Shown here: positions 19,646-29,500 of the stretch, piece after piece
Numbering within the stretch: the first letter of the stretch is position 1
Layout of the letters: each line of letters begins with the position of its first letter
NCBI GenBank assembly: GCA_033032865.1
Contig: JAWHQI010000065.1
Coordinates: 1,674,001 to 1,738,000, forward strand
Source: Dactylorhiza incarnata
Taxonomy: Eukaryota; Streptophyta; Magnoliopsida; Asparagales; Orchidaceae
Length of the DNA stretch: 64,000 nt
Reading direction: 5' to 3'
Translations under genes and position numbers: made by a program
Notes under the pieces: generated by a model
What the model saw: the letters and a program-made list of their open reading frames with translations, nothing else
The model's database searches: none
What the model was told of the DNA's origin: nothing

Positions 19646-19786
19646 ACATTAAAAAATATTTTTACTGTTTACGAGATATGAAAATCAGATATTTTAAAAT
19701 ATCTCTGACATATCTCCGATTTCCGATATCCAATATTTAAAAACTTAATCCGACATTTCGATGACACCCGACATTTACAACCTTGT
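19646..19786. repeat. Second hAT-type terminus
   Basis: Another end-like sequence, ccgacatttcgatgacaccc then gacatttacaaccttg, stops at 19786, about 149 bp beyond the right end of the main hAT. Upstream of it are the same cgatatc / gatatc subterminal motifs. It looks like the right end of an older, related hAT into which the main one jumped. Confidence 0.6.
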
Positions 19787-20480
19787 CTATGTCTAACCAT
19801 ATTGAAGATGAAACTCAAATAAGAGACTCGTCTGCAAGTATAGAATCTTTGAAATTTCTTCCAGTTACACCTCGGAGCCTACTCATGCTCGAGGGTGTGG
19901 AGTCTAGTATTGTACACGTAAGGCCCATCTTTCCCACTCCGAAGCACTTGATTTCTCGGGAACCTATCCTATTATTCTTCACGCATACGATGAGGTTTCG
20001 TATATCCTACCAAGTGAGACACCGTGTGACTTTTCTACCTTTAGAGACATTGGAAACATCCAAATGTTGATTTATAGTGTCAATATCTTATGCATTTGTT
20101 TGGGTGATGGTCCATTTCGCGACGAATTTTCCTACACACTTCCTAAAGAGCCGTTAGATAAACCACCAATCATTAGGGACGTGCCCACTATCTATGAGTC
20201 AGCCGAGAATGAGAGTGCTCTTGATTGTCGATTCCTTTATCATTAGTGTTGACACCTTGGGTGACTATTTAAATGATCATCACAACTGCGATGATTTTTT
20301 TCTACACTCCACCCACTGAACCCACTGACCATGTGCCCCTTTGAAAAGATGTCTGGAGGTTTTGTAGAGCCTCTGCATATAGGATCTGTTGAGTCTATCG
20401 ACAATCATTTATCGTCATTGCATGGCATGCAATAGTCTATCAAGCGTAGGATCCTTTGTAATAACGAAATTTATAAATCT
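19787..20480 (+). pseudogene. Element O internal sequence, weakly coding
   Basis: Short frames at 19783-20070 and 20064-20246 have no recognised domain. They lie between the hAT ends and a clear integrase tail, so they should belong to pol of O, but I cannot match them to RT, RNase H or the integrase core. Confidence 0.3.
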
Positions 20481-20770
20481 TATTCTTACAATCATATGAT
20501 AGCACCGAGTTTCCAAGAAGGTGAACATGTTATAGTTTATATACATACTGAGAGGTTCCCACGAGGAACTGCGGGAAAATTATTGCAAGGCGAATGAGAC
20601 CTTACACATTCACGGGTAGAATTTGGACAAATGCTTACGAATTTAATATTTTTAGAATATGGGAATTTCACACGTATGATGTATTTAACATTAAAGATTT
20701 GACCCCATTTGATGTGCCACGTGATTACATGAGCATATTACCATCCATCGCCTTAGAGCCTAGGCCCTAA
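20481..20770 (+). pseudogene. Integrase C-terminal remnant of element O
   Basis: APSFQEGEHVIVYIHTERFP, then RGTAGKLLQ, a frame change, and RPYTFTGRIWTNAYEFNIFR ending VFNIKDLTPFDVP. This is the GPY/F-type integrase tail of Gypsy elements (FQEGDxVMVxxxxERFPxGTxxKL...NAYxxDLP...FNVxDL). One frameshift lies near 20595. A Pro/Ala/Ser/Thr-rich linker (20771-21040) leads into the LTR. Confidence 0.75.
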
Positions 20771-21025
20771 ATACCCAACCATCTCCATCATCAGCCTCCT
20801 CTTACAACCCAGCCTCCGACAGTACCACCAGCACCACTCCCAGCACCTTCGACATTAGTGCCATTGTCAGCATCATCTTCAGCGCCATCTACAGCAATGT
20901 CATTTCCAGCATCAGTATTATCATCGTTCTCGACGTCAACAGCAGCAGTACAAGCATCAATACTGTCTTCAGCACTGACTTCCTTTACTCCGACATCTTT
21001 AGCACCATCAAACACAGTTCTCTCA

Positions 21026-21038
21026 CCCCCCCCCCCCC
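21026..21038 (+). repeat. Poly-C run at the truncated 3' LTR junction of O
   Basis: Thirteen C residues immediately before similarity to the 5' LTR begins. The first 590 or so bases of the 3' LTR are absent here. Confidence 0.8.
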
Positions 21039-21329
21039 TCGTCCTCAGTTGCAAGCCCGGGCTAGCGCGTCACTGTGCAGCACCTTCACCACAATTCTTG
21101 TTTGTGGACTCTAGAATTACCCCCACATTCCATCCCTCCCAGCTGTTGTTCAACCAACACCACCTTTCCAGTCATCCCTACAGCAGTCTTCTGTTCCTCG
21201 AGCCGCCTCCATCGTCGACAACCCTTCCACATCCCCCTGCCCCTCCACAACCCTTCCAGTTGCCCCCTACATCAGCTTACTACCTCTTTGGGGTTGCATC
21301 TGATAGACAAAGTGAAGCTCCATAGGGTC

Positions 21330-22556
21330 AGAGAGAGAAACTACATCATCTGGTCGTAGCTGAAGGTGAAGCTCCATAGGGGTGTCAACAGTGCGAGAGT
21401 CAGAAAAAGCAGCTCGAGCTAAGAGATCTGATGTGTAACGCTGCTGAGGGAGCTGAAAACCACGGTCTGTAGATGTGATCTCAAGGCCTAAGAAGTAACT
21501 CAGTTGTCCAAGGTCAGTCATCTGAAACTGCCGCTGAAGATGATCCTTGACGAAAGCAACATGAGAAGGATAATCACCAGTAATGATCATATCATCCACA
21601 TAAAGTAGTAAAAGAGTCCGGCCACGAGAGGAAGAGTGCACAAACAGAGCTGGATCATGAGGGCTCGGTTGAAAACCAGCGACTGTAATGGCGGAGCTAA
21701 AACGTGCAAACCACGGGCGGGGCGCCTGCTTGAGCCCGTAAAGAGCTCGCCTCAGACGACAGACAAGTCCTGGAGGAGAGGAGAGACCGGGAGGAGGGAG
21801 CATGTATAACTCCTGCTGAAGGTCGTCGTGAAGAAAGACATTCTTCACGTTGAGCTGAAACAGAGACCAGTGGCGAACAGCTGCAACTGCAATAAGAGTG
21901 CGGATCGTAGTTATGTGAGCAACTGGAGCACAAGTCTCATCATAGTCTCGTCCCTGCTCCTGCTGAAAACCACGAGCCACGAGCCAAGCCTTGTACCTCT
22001 CTACAGAACCATCTGAGTGAGTCTTGACCAGGAAGACCCACTTGCAAGTAATAGGAACAGCACCAAGAGGAAGAGGAACAAACTCCCAAGTACGAGTGTG
22101 CTCAAGCGCCTCTAGCTCAGCAGACATAGCAGTCTGCCACTCAGGTATCTGGGCAGCCTCACGATAGGAAGTCGGCTTTGGAGTACCACAGGCGGTTGCA
22201 GGAAGGGCAGGCAGGTCCAGAGGTAGTGTAGCAAGACTGAGGCAATCGGGAAGACGTCTTTCACGAGGTGGGTTGCGACGCGCGGGAGGATCATCCACAG
22301 GGACATCGCTGGAGGAGACAGGCACTGAGTCGGGGGGTACTGAAGGCGAGGGAACAGGAGGGGGACGACGAGTGTAGTGATGTGGAAGGGGAACGACGAA
22401 CGTATCGGAGGAAGAGGTGGGTGACAGAGAGGAGGAGGTGGGAGGAGAGACCGGAGAGGCTGGTGGCACTGGGAGAGGAGGACAAACCGGTGGAGAGAAT
22501 GAGACATGAGGTGGTGAGGTGGGAAGAGTGAGAAATTGCACATCGGAGGGAGTCAC
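21330..22556 (-). pseudogene. Copia P reverse transcriptase
   Basis: Open frame on the minus strand. After a Pro/Ser-rich linker come [53 protein letters not shown] and LLLLYVDDMIITGD, the ordered RT blocks of Copia. The YVDD pair is intact, but the first catalytic Asp is Asn (LNVKNVFLHDD instead of the usual LDVKNAF), which should abolish activity. The frame ends in DTPMELHLQLRPDD, then repeats SDPMELHF, then runs out at the deletion. RNase H (normally downstream) is missing. Confidence 0.9.
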
Positions 22557-22814
22557 AGACGAAAGCGAGGTAGGAGGACGGAGGACACAAAGAAAGGGTG
22601 AGACTCATCAAAAGTGACATCACGTGAGATCCGAAGACGACGAGCAACAGGATCATAACATCAATAGCCCTTGTGCTCAATATTGTATCCAAGAAAGACA
22701 CATGATACGGACTGAGCAGAGAGCTTGGTGCGCTCACGTGGAGAGAGTAGAACATAACATCGACAGCCAAAAACACGGAGTTGAGTGTAACGTGGAGGTC
22801 GAGAGTACAAGCAC

Positions 22815-23645
22815 TCACAAGAACTCTGACCCTGAAGGAAAGTGGAGGACTGCAGTGGAAACGGCCTCAGCCCAAAAGTGAGGAGGCACATGAGAGGAGA
22901 TAAGAAGGGTGCGTGTTGTCTCAATAATGTGACGATGCTTTCTTTCAGCGGTGCCATTATGAGCGTGGGCACCGGGACATGCAAGCTGAGGAAGAGTGAC
23001 GTGGCTAGCCAGAAGATCGCGGAAAGCATGAGAGAGGTACTCCCCCTCAGAATCGGAACGAAAAACACGAATGGAAGCGGACAACTGGGTGTGCACCATA
23101 GCAGAAAAAGTAAAATATATCTGGAAGAAGTCAGAACGAGAATACATAAAATAAACCCAACAGTAACGAGAATAATCATCAACAAAGATAACATAATATC
23201 GGTGACCACCCTTTGATACAAAAGATGCGGGACCCCATACATCAGAATGAACTAAATCAAAAGGACGCGAAGATCTTGACTCACTAGACGGATATGGGAG
23301 TTGGATCTGTTTACCAAGCTTACAACACGTACATGAATGAGACCGATCAACAGAAATACGACCCAGAAAACCATGACTAATGAGCGACGCAAGACGCGGG
23401 CCACTGGGATGACCAAGACGGTGATGCCACTGAGAAAAGGTCGCCGAAGGAAGACAAAAGGTGGCAGCTGCTGGAGATGACGAAGTGGAAGGAAGATGGA
23501 TGCGATCAAGGATGTACACCCTACTACGGCGACGGCCAGCTCCAAGGAGTGTCCCTGTCAGACGATCATGCACACGACAGACAAACTCATCAAAAACAAC
23601 AAGGCAACCATTGGATGTGAGTTGGCCGGCGGATATAAGGTTCAT
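22815..23645 (-). pseudogene. Copia P integrase
   Basis: Minus-strand frame of 276 codons starting [14 protein letters not shown], a GAG-pre-integrase segment. HHRLGH and CxxC (CTCCKLGK) form the zinc-binding domain. The core has [16 protein letters not shown] and [10 protein letters not shown], supplying the three acidic catalytic residues. It would join element cDNA to the chromosome. It ends early at a frameshift near 22815; a neighbouring frame (to 22661) continues to [11 protein letters not shown]. Confidence 0.9.
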
Positions 23646-23767
23646 GGATAGCTTGGGTATGTAGGCAACGTTGGAATATGAAAACGGCTAGTACGAAGGA
23701 GGCCACGACTAGTAATGGGGAGAATAATACCATTTGCTACCATGATACTAAGGACAAGGGAAACGGG

Positions 23768-24970
23768 CTATCTGGACGAGAGGTGTGTGGCATCATGGGT
23801 CATATAAAAAGAGGCTCCAGAGTCAAGCAACCAGTCGGAGGAAGAGATACCTGAAGGGGCTGAAGCTGTCGGCTGAGAGGTAGAGGCATCAGAAACATCC
23901 GGTGAGAGAACAGAGACAGTAGAGCGAGACAGTGATCCCTGAGAGAGCTGCTGAGCAATCTGTTGTGCAAGCTCAAAAATAGAGAGAGACTGTACCATAG
24001 CAGAGAAAAGAGCACCGGGAGCACGCTGTTGTCCAGACTGCTGAGCTCTCTGAAGCTTGCGGCACTCAGATTTGACATGACCAAGACACTGACAGTAGTG
24101 ACAGCGGACAGATGGGCGACGGGGAGCACCGGACTGAGCCGAAGAGGGCGCCGGAGGACGAGGAACAGGGCGCACCGGAGCACTATAACCTGGCGAGGGC
24201 AGCAGAAGAGCACTGACAAGAGAGGACTACGGTGGAAGCTGGGGAGCAGCCAGAACAGCGTGAGGCATCCCACCAGGAGAAGTAGCAGAGTCCAAGGAGT
24301 GGAGACGAGTCTCCTCAGCGATCACCAAGGTCAAAGCATCGTTGAGAGACGGAGGGGGATGTCGGTGCAGAAGCTGAGCGCGAATGGACTCGAACTCGGG
24401 GCGTAGGCGCATAAGAAACTCAAACAAGCGCTGACAGTCACGATCCCGAGAGATAGCAACACACTGAGGACATGTTGCACAGGGGGAAGGAGCCATCTCG
24501 TCGCACTAACGCCAGAGATCAAGGAGCTCAGCACAGAAGCCCTGAACAGACCGATCGCGCTGGTGGCAGACGCCAAGGGTCTGGAACAGAGAGTAGCGCA
24601 GGGCCTGACTGGACAGCTGATAGAGACGACGCAAGTAATCCCACATCGCCTTGGTCGTAGGGACCTCGTAGACAGCCATCCGAATGGGAAGCTCGCATGA
24701 CTGACAGATCACGGCAATCGCGCGAGGGTCGTCTGAGCGCCACCGCGCTAAGTTGGAGCTCTTGGTAGAGGCGACCGTGCTGACAGTGGAAGAGTCGGTA
24801 GCAGGAACAGCAACCGTCGGTGCAGGAGCAGGCTCGGTGCCGTCAATGTGGCCCCCCAAGTCTAGGCCACGGAGAATGACGCTGACGGTGGCGGACCAAG
24901 CCTTGTAATTCCGCCCATCGAGGGTGGCATCGGCCTTTTGAAGGAAGCCTGGGGAGTGAGAGGAGGCCAT
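23768..24970 (-). pseudogene. Copia P gag-protease
   Basis: I chose the ATG at 24970 (MASSHSPGFLQKADATLDGR, followed by NYKAW, the usual Copia gag start). The single frame has two in-frame TAG stops (near 24506 and 24227). Helical gag blocks include MWDYLRRLYQLSSQALRYSL. A CCHC zinc knuckle (CHYCQCLGHVKSEC) lies near 24100. The retropepsin starts SDWLLDSGASFYMTHD, and the frame ends shortly after at 23768. The remaining protease and the link to integrase are in shifted frames. Confidence 0.87.
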
Positions 24971-25400
24971 CGGGGTTGCAGAAGAAGTGCAACCGTAGAG
25001 GTCGGGGCTGCCGGAGAAGAGGAAGACCTGGGTTGCGGAATCAGTCGGAGAAGACGAAGACCAGGCTGCGGGATCAGCAGTCGGGCAGACTGAAACAACA
25101 CTCAGATGCAATCGCGCACGGCAGCCGGGATCGGGAGCAGAAGACGCTGGTGGGATCGGGATCAGAGAAGCAGGCGGAAACTCCAGGCGGGATCGGGATC
25201 GGGAGGACCAGGAGGGATCGTGAGCGGAGGCGTCAGGCGAGCTCGGGAGCGGAGGTGGCGCGGATCGGGATCGTGATCGGCGGCGGCGCGGATCAAGATC
25301 GGAGAGTTACGACGAGCAGGGGATCGGTGAGTGCGTGAGGCGGAAGCGGGAAGCGAGAAGCGGAAGCGGGGATCGGAAAGACGAGGCGTGAAAACCTATC

Positions 25401-25412
25401 CCTCTGATACCA
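25401..25412 (-). promoter_or_regulatory. Primer-binding site of Copia P
   Basis: On the minus strand TGGTATCAGAGG directly follows the LTR end CTATCA. Confidence 0.88.
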
Positions 25413-25547
25413 TGATAGGATTAATGAATTGATGTTATACTCAACAATAGTGTCTACAAATATATACACTGAAGAGGGTGATCAGAACACCCAGAGGTGA
25501 GCCTAAAAAGGTCTACCACCAGAATATACAATACAAGACATCTAACA
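25413..25547 (-). repeat. 5' LTR of Copia P (135 bp)
   Basis: On the minus strand TGTTAGATG...CCTATCA. A TATATATT-like box lies mid-LTR (25458-25466). The opposite LTR survives only as tgatag at 21302. Confidence 0.85.
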
Positions 25548-26078
25548 GTATCCACCTCTGGCAGCCCTTCCATAGTTCCCCTAAATTAGCAACAACCCTC
25601 CCCAATCTCCTCCCACCTCCTGACTTACTCCCCAACCCTAGGAAACCGTTGTCCAGCAATCTTTAACTGAATCGATGCTTCTTTCCAGGCAACCGACAAC
25701 CCATCGGATACTCACCGAGCCTTCAACCCCATAAGCATTGTAAGTTTATTGATTGGTTATCTTTCCTTTAGTGTTAAATCATGTGTTGATTCCATATTTT
25801 GGTAATATAAGTTTGTAACCTGTGTCAATATTATCCTACGGCTTGTCTGTTTTTGTTCGTTCATGTATTAATTTTCTAGTGCACTTGCACGTGTAATACA
25901 TTACTTGTTTCCTTAATAGACGCTCTACTTGTCCGTGATTATTATGTCATATTATTTATAATTTTAACTCTTGCAAGCATAGTCGCCGAATTCGTGTCTA
26001 ACTCATTCGAGCATTCATAAAGTCGACCTACACTTTTTTCATACCATCATGCATCACATTAACTAGTGAAATACTTAC

Positions 26079-26340
26079 CCTGGACCACGGCCGTAACACA
26101 GTTCATTTTTTCCATTGCAAGTGCTATGGTTGAAATCGCATGGTAAGCCAGTGTCTATGCAGAACGTTCCTAGAACATTTGGACTGACATCCCCACAATT
26201 TGATTGGCAAAAAGCTGACACAAATTTTGGTCCGACTCCCTGCTGGGTACTTCGTACACGGTGTGCTGTACTGAAGGTACCAGGTACTATGCTACCACTA
26301 TTTGCTGAGAAAGACAGGGCAAGAAGCTTCAACATGGAAT
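26079..26340 (-). CDS. NCER: Neutral ceramidase, visible exon 2 with amidase box
   Basis: A 262-nt exon after acceptor TTTTTGCAG (26341). It encodes SMLKLLALSFSANSG, then VSAFCQSNCGDVSPNVLGTF followed by CIDTGLPCDFNHSTCNGKNE and LCYGRGPG. NxGDVSPNxxGxxC is the family amidase box and its Ser is the nucleophile known for neutral ceramidases. The exon ends with the first two bases of a Gly codon before donor GTAAGT, the codon being completed across the 24.3-kb intron. There are no stops. The sequence is typical of plants, so this gene appears to have been under constraint until recently. Confidence 0.95.
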
Positions 26341-26453
26341 CTGCAAAAAGCATGTTGAAAGTTTTATTGAGGCAAAACACATGCGAATTGTCAGTCGGTT
26401 ACAAGAAGATGAAATCATGAGCCAAGAAGTACATTGCTGAAACATACAGTTAC

Positions 26454-26801
26454 TGTGAAACTTGGAGGTTATGACGGACAATTTACGGGGAAATCCATGA
26501 TCATTGGAAAGTTCAGATTTTACGTTGTATATTTCTCTACGTGCCTCCTTCTCAAACCAGTCCTCCATAAAACGGGCAGCAGCTCCCTTGTTGTCTCCAC
26601 TTATCAGTGAATTTGTACGGCTCATTGATGTCCCATGAGTAGCAAACCAATTAAAACTACCAACCGGACCCCATTCTTTGTCTACAAACTTCAGGAGAGT
26701 CATTTCCTTATCAACATCATACTTGTATTCTTTTCTTTCATCAGGAGGATTATTGAGATATGCACTTGGACTGCGGTTGACACCAGCATCGAGAAGCTCA
26801 C
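26454..26801 (-). CDS. NCER: Neutral ceramidase, visible exon 1
   Basis: A 348-nt exon between acceptor TTTGTCAG and a donor (GTAACT) chosen because it joins in phase to 26340. It encodes GELLDAGVNRSPSAYLNNPP, EYKYDVDKEMTLLKF, GPVGSFNWFATHGTSMSRTN and GDNKGAAARFMEDWFE, all hallmark blocks of the ceramidase catalytic domain (FNWFATHGTSM near the zinc site). The intron to the next exon is 113 bp. Upstream exons (signal peptide, first zinc ligands) were not found between 26802 and 64000, so the preceding intron either extends out of the window or the 5' part is lost. Confidence 0.93.
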
Positions 26802-27148
26802 CTGACAAATATCCAAGTTAAGATTAGATAGTATCAACAAAAATGGGATAAAAGGAACATGTGATCTTAGAATTATAATAAGTAGAAACTTCAAATAGAA
26901 ATAATGTGATAAGAGAATAAAAAAAAGTATAAGGAAAACACATAAAATGAAGAATAGAATAAATAGAAAATCAAGAAGCCTTTTTCAAATCATTTGGATG
27001 GACTTCTCTTGATTGGCAAGCATATTTAAAATAGCTTAGGGAACAAATCATCAGCATTTCGGGAAGAAATCATGCATGAAATTATACTTCTAATGACTAC
27101 ATATAACCAATTATGTGAGACAATTATATTATACGAGCAGCCTAGCAT

Positions 27149-27320
27149 GGGGGATCCCCGTGCCACACACGATAGTACTCCTTCCGCTCGCAGTCCCCCT
27201 TGTGTAGTATGATGACATCAGTATTTCCAACCCTCATTCAATGTCTTATTGCACACGGAGGGCTGTGAGCGATGGAAGGACTGTCGCGCAGGGCATGGGG
27301 GACCCGTGCCAAACTACTCA
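27149..27320. repeat. Fold-back (inverted-repeat) element, MITE-like
   Basis: The left arm (cgatagtactccttccgctc and on through gcagtccccc) pairs with the reverse complement of the right arm (ggctgtgagcgatggaagga ctgtcg region), giving imperfect arms of roughly 60-70 bp around a short centre. The outer parts share catgggggat/acccgtgcc. No ORF. No clear target duplication. Confidence 0.6.
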
Positions 27321-27484
27321 TTATTATATATAATAAAATTTAAGGAGTCAAAATCATCTCATACCTATTTGATTTGATACAAATAAAATCTTCATCTTTA
27401 TTATATGTGATAAAATTTAAGTAAGTTGACATTGTTTTACATTATATCTACCATAAATTTTATGATTTTATTTGATAAACTTTT

Positions 27485-28231
27485 GGCGAGACACTTTAGA
27501 AAAGAAGGGTTTTATGTTGAGTAGGGAAAAGGCGGAGTATATGAGCTTAAATTTAGCAGTGCAAGAAGGACAGATGACTTCGTTATTAAGTTAGGTGATT
27601 AAGATATTTCCCGCGGTGAGTGCTTTAAATGTCTTGGATCGATAGTTCAAAAAGATGGAGGTGTTGATAAAGATGTGATACATAGAATCCAAGCAGGTTG
27701 GTTGAAGTGGAGAGATGCATCAGGGATCTTATGTGATCGTAAAGTACCATTAAAACATAAAGGTGAGTTTCACCGTACCGCAATTAGACCAGCGATGCTC
27801 TATGGTTCTGAGTGTTGGGCAGTGAATTGTGTACATGAGCAAAAAATGGGAGTTGTGGAGATGAGAATGTTTAGGTGGATGTGTGGACACAGGAAACTGG
27901 ATAAAATTAGGAATGAATGTATCAGGGATAAGACAGGAGTGGCACCAATTGCAGAGAAGATGCGAGAAGCTCGACTAAGATGGTTTGGACACGTACAAAG
28001 GAGACCATTAGAGGCACCTGTTAGGCGTTCTGAGAGTTTACTCACTAGAGATGTTAAACGGGGGAGGGTAGACCAATAAAGACTTGGAATGAAACTATAA
28101 GGAAAGACATGATGTACTTGGCCATTAGTGAGATTATAACTAAAGATAGGGCACAATGGCGACAAAGGATCCATATAGCCGACCCCACTATAGTGGGATA
28201 AAGGCTCGAGTGTTGTTGTTGTTGTTGTTGT
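27485..28231 (+). mobile_element. RTE-type LINE, 5'-truncated
   Basis: This is the C-terminal end of an RTE reverse transcriptase followed by the 3' end ccgaccccactatagtggg, ataaaggctcgag and (TTG)n. The preceding endonuclease and most RT blocks are missing, as usual for target-primed reverse transcription that stopped early. I found no convincing target duplication. It lies upstream of the ceramidase exons, presumably in an intron, on the opposite strand. Confidence 0.88.
27544..28079 (+). pseudogene. LINE reverse transcriptase C-terminal part
   Basis: The longest piece is 27675-28079: IQAGWLKWRDASGILCDRKV, LKHKGEFHRTAIRPAMLYGS, ECWAVNCVHEQKMGVVEMRM and a final LRWFGHVQRRPLEAPVRR. This order (KxKGxFYRTxxRPAxLYGxECW, MRMxRWMCG, RWFGHVxRRP) is characteristic of plant RTE LINEs. 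It is interrupted upstream by stops near 27600. There is no catalytic YADD block, which lies upstream of the truncation. Confidence 0.87.
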
Positions 28232-29159
28232 GTTTTAAAATTATTCAATAAAAAAATAATGTATATATATAATACTTTTATTTGTATGTTTGTTGTTGTT
28301 TGTGTTTTCAATTTTAATTTTTGTTCTTGGTGTTCACAATTTTCAAAATTATTTTTGGACTTGGAGTAAAAGTTTTAGTTATTCCAATTTTTCATCAATT
28401 CATGCATCTGCATCTTCAAATTTCAAAATTTTAATTCATGTCCCTTCCTTTAGGTCATCATGCATCGATCACACTGATCATCCTCATCCTCTTCTTGTGG
28501 CGTGAGGGCAGAGCTGATACGCCAGGGAGAGTCCCAACAAAGACCCTCCAGTTTACTGTGGGGCATTAGATGGAGCGATTCGCGAACCTTCAGCAGAAGT
28601 GATTTCAGTACTGCATGACGTTTTTGTTAAATTTGTTTATCTATTATTATTATTAAAAATTAAAGAAGATCTCCTTTTTATTCTAACTCAATTCACTTAC
28701 AAATTTAATTCAATTTTATGGAATTAATTTGGTTATAATTATTAAAGATTAAAAATGAGTTCTTTAATGCGATGACGAATGACAGTTTTAAAAATAATAA
28801 TAACAAAAGTTAATTATTGACGCCAGGAAAATCCTGACCTCAAGATTCGGACCGATGCAGCCGGAGGCTACTCGCCCAGCAGCCCAACGAGATGGCTTGG
28901 CTGGCAACGACGAAGAAGCTAGAAGAGCAACAAACAGGACCCCAGGTGCTGCGGCACGGAGGTCCCACCACGTACCCGGAAGCTCAAGGGAGTCTTCCCC
29001 ACCAAAACCAAAAATGGCCGAGCTTGGTACAAGGAAGGCAGGGACCTGGCGAGTATCTCGCCTGAGGGGGTCAACCTCGTCCAAAAGTTCTTTTTCTTGT
29101 ACCCTTGGGGGTCTATTTATAGACAAATCCTGGGGGGGGTAGTTACCTGACTATACTCG
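28232..29159. other. No recognised gene
   Basis: AT-rich from 28232 to 28800 with a short GC-richer part (28480-28615). From 28825 the composition becomes GC-rich, ending at a palindromic gtctatttatagac (29110-29123) that could be a TATA region read on either strand. It may be part of an unrecognised element reaching into the minisatellite that follows. Confidence 0.4.
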
Positions 29160-29500
29160 CCCATACTTGGCTCTGCTTGCCCAAGCTCGCCAAGCTCGCT
29201 TCCTGCTCGCCCAGCTCGCTTCCTGCTCGCCCAGCTCGCTTCCTGCTCGTCAAGCTCGCTTCCTGCTCGCCAAAGCTCGCTTCCTGCTCGCCAAGCTCGC
29301 TTCCTGCTCGCCAAGCTCGCTTCCTGCTCGCCCAAGCTCGCTTCCTGCTCGCCCAAGCTCGCCCAAGCTCGCCCAAGCTCGCCCAAGCTCGCTTTCTGCT
29401 CGCCAAGCTCCCGCCTTGCTCGCTCCGCTCGCGCCTTGCTCGCCCAGCTCGCGCCTTGCTCGCCCAGCTCGCACCATGCTCGCCTAGCTAGGTCTGCGAA
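29160..29500. repeat. GC-rich minisatellite, about 17-bp unit
   Basis: The unit cgcttcctgctcgcc(c)aagct recurs about 15-18 times, drifting to cgcgccttgctcgcccagct at the right end. Because the unit changes length between 17 and 18 bp, open frames exist on both strands (for example repeats of ASRKRA). I do not believe they are genes. Confidence 0.9.

Larger units (their letters stand above)
21297..25552 (-). mobile_element. Copia element P inside the 3' LTR of O
   Basis: A Ty1/Copia element read on the minus strand, 21302-25547, in an LTR that reads through the site in O's 5' copy (gttgcatccacctctgg). The flanking 5-mers are gcatc (21297-21301) and gtatc (25548-25552), one change apart. Order on the minus strand: 135-bp LTR, primer site, gag, protease, integrase, RT. 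The element stops in late RT: RNase H and all but about six bases (tgatag) of the second LTR are gone. It is not competent to move. Confidence 0.87.
21045..26056 (+). repeat. 3' LTR of O, 5'-truncated and split by Copia P
   Basis: The pieces are 21045-21301 and 25553-26056. They align with 5' LTR positions from about 2403 to 3158 (for example caccacaattc, ccatccctcccag, gagccttcaacccc, cacgtgtaatacattacttg). The U3 start, including the TATA box, is missing. It ends GCATCA followed by CATTA. Confidence 0.85.
1810..26061 (+). mobile_element. Ty3/Gypsy element O, host of a nested cluster
   Basis: This LTR retrotransposon lies on the plus strand. It starts TGATAGGG at 1815 and ends GCATCA at 26056, with the 5-bp target duplication CATTA at 1810-1814 and 26057-26061. 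The 5' LTR (1815-3158) ends just before an initiator-Met-tRNA-like primer site. Gag remnants follow to about 4.2 kb, and an integrase C-terminal remnant plus a truncated 3' LTR lie on the right. Its interior holds the hAT insertion, and its 3' LTR holds Copia element P. Its own genes are heavily degenerate, so it cannot move by itself. Most of pol (protease, RT, RNase H, integrase core) was not found. Confidence 0.87.
1760..26078 (-). other. Ceramidase intron of 24,319 bp, originally about 72 bp
   Basis: Read on the minus strand, the donor GTAAGTATTTCAC begins at 26078 and the acceptor ATTTATCAG ends at 1760. Removing element O (1815-26056) and one copy of its CATTA duplication leaves 22 + 50 = 72 bp, similar to the neighbouring introns (84 and 113 bp). 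The split Gly codon (GG | A) and the GRGPG-YPDEF family sequence show that these two exons are consecutive. All of the size increase is due to nested transposable elements. Confidence 0.93.

Noticed and set aside
22112..22818. Leu/Ser-rich frames overlapping Copia P
   Set aside because: Shadows of the RT linker in other frames, with no conserved block.
29117..29491. Ala/Ser/Arg repeat frames on both strands
   Set aside because: They are translations of the 17-bp minisatellite.
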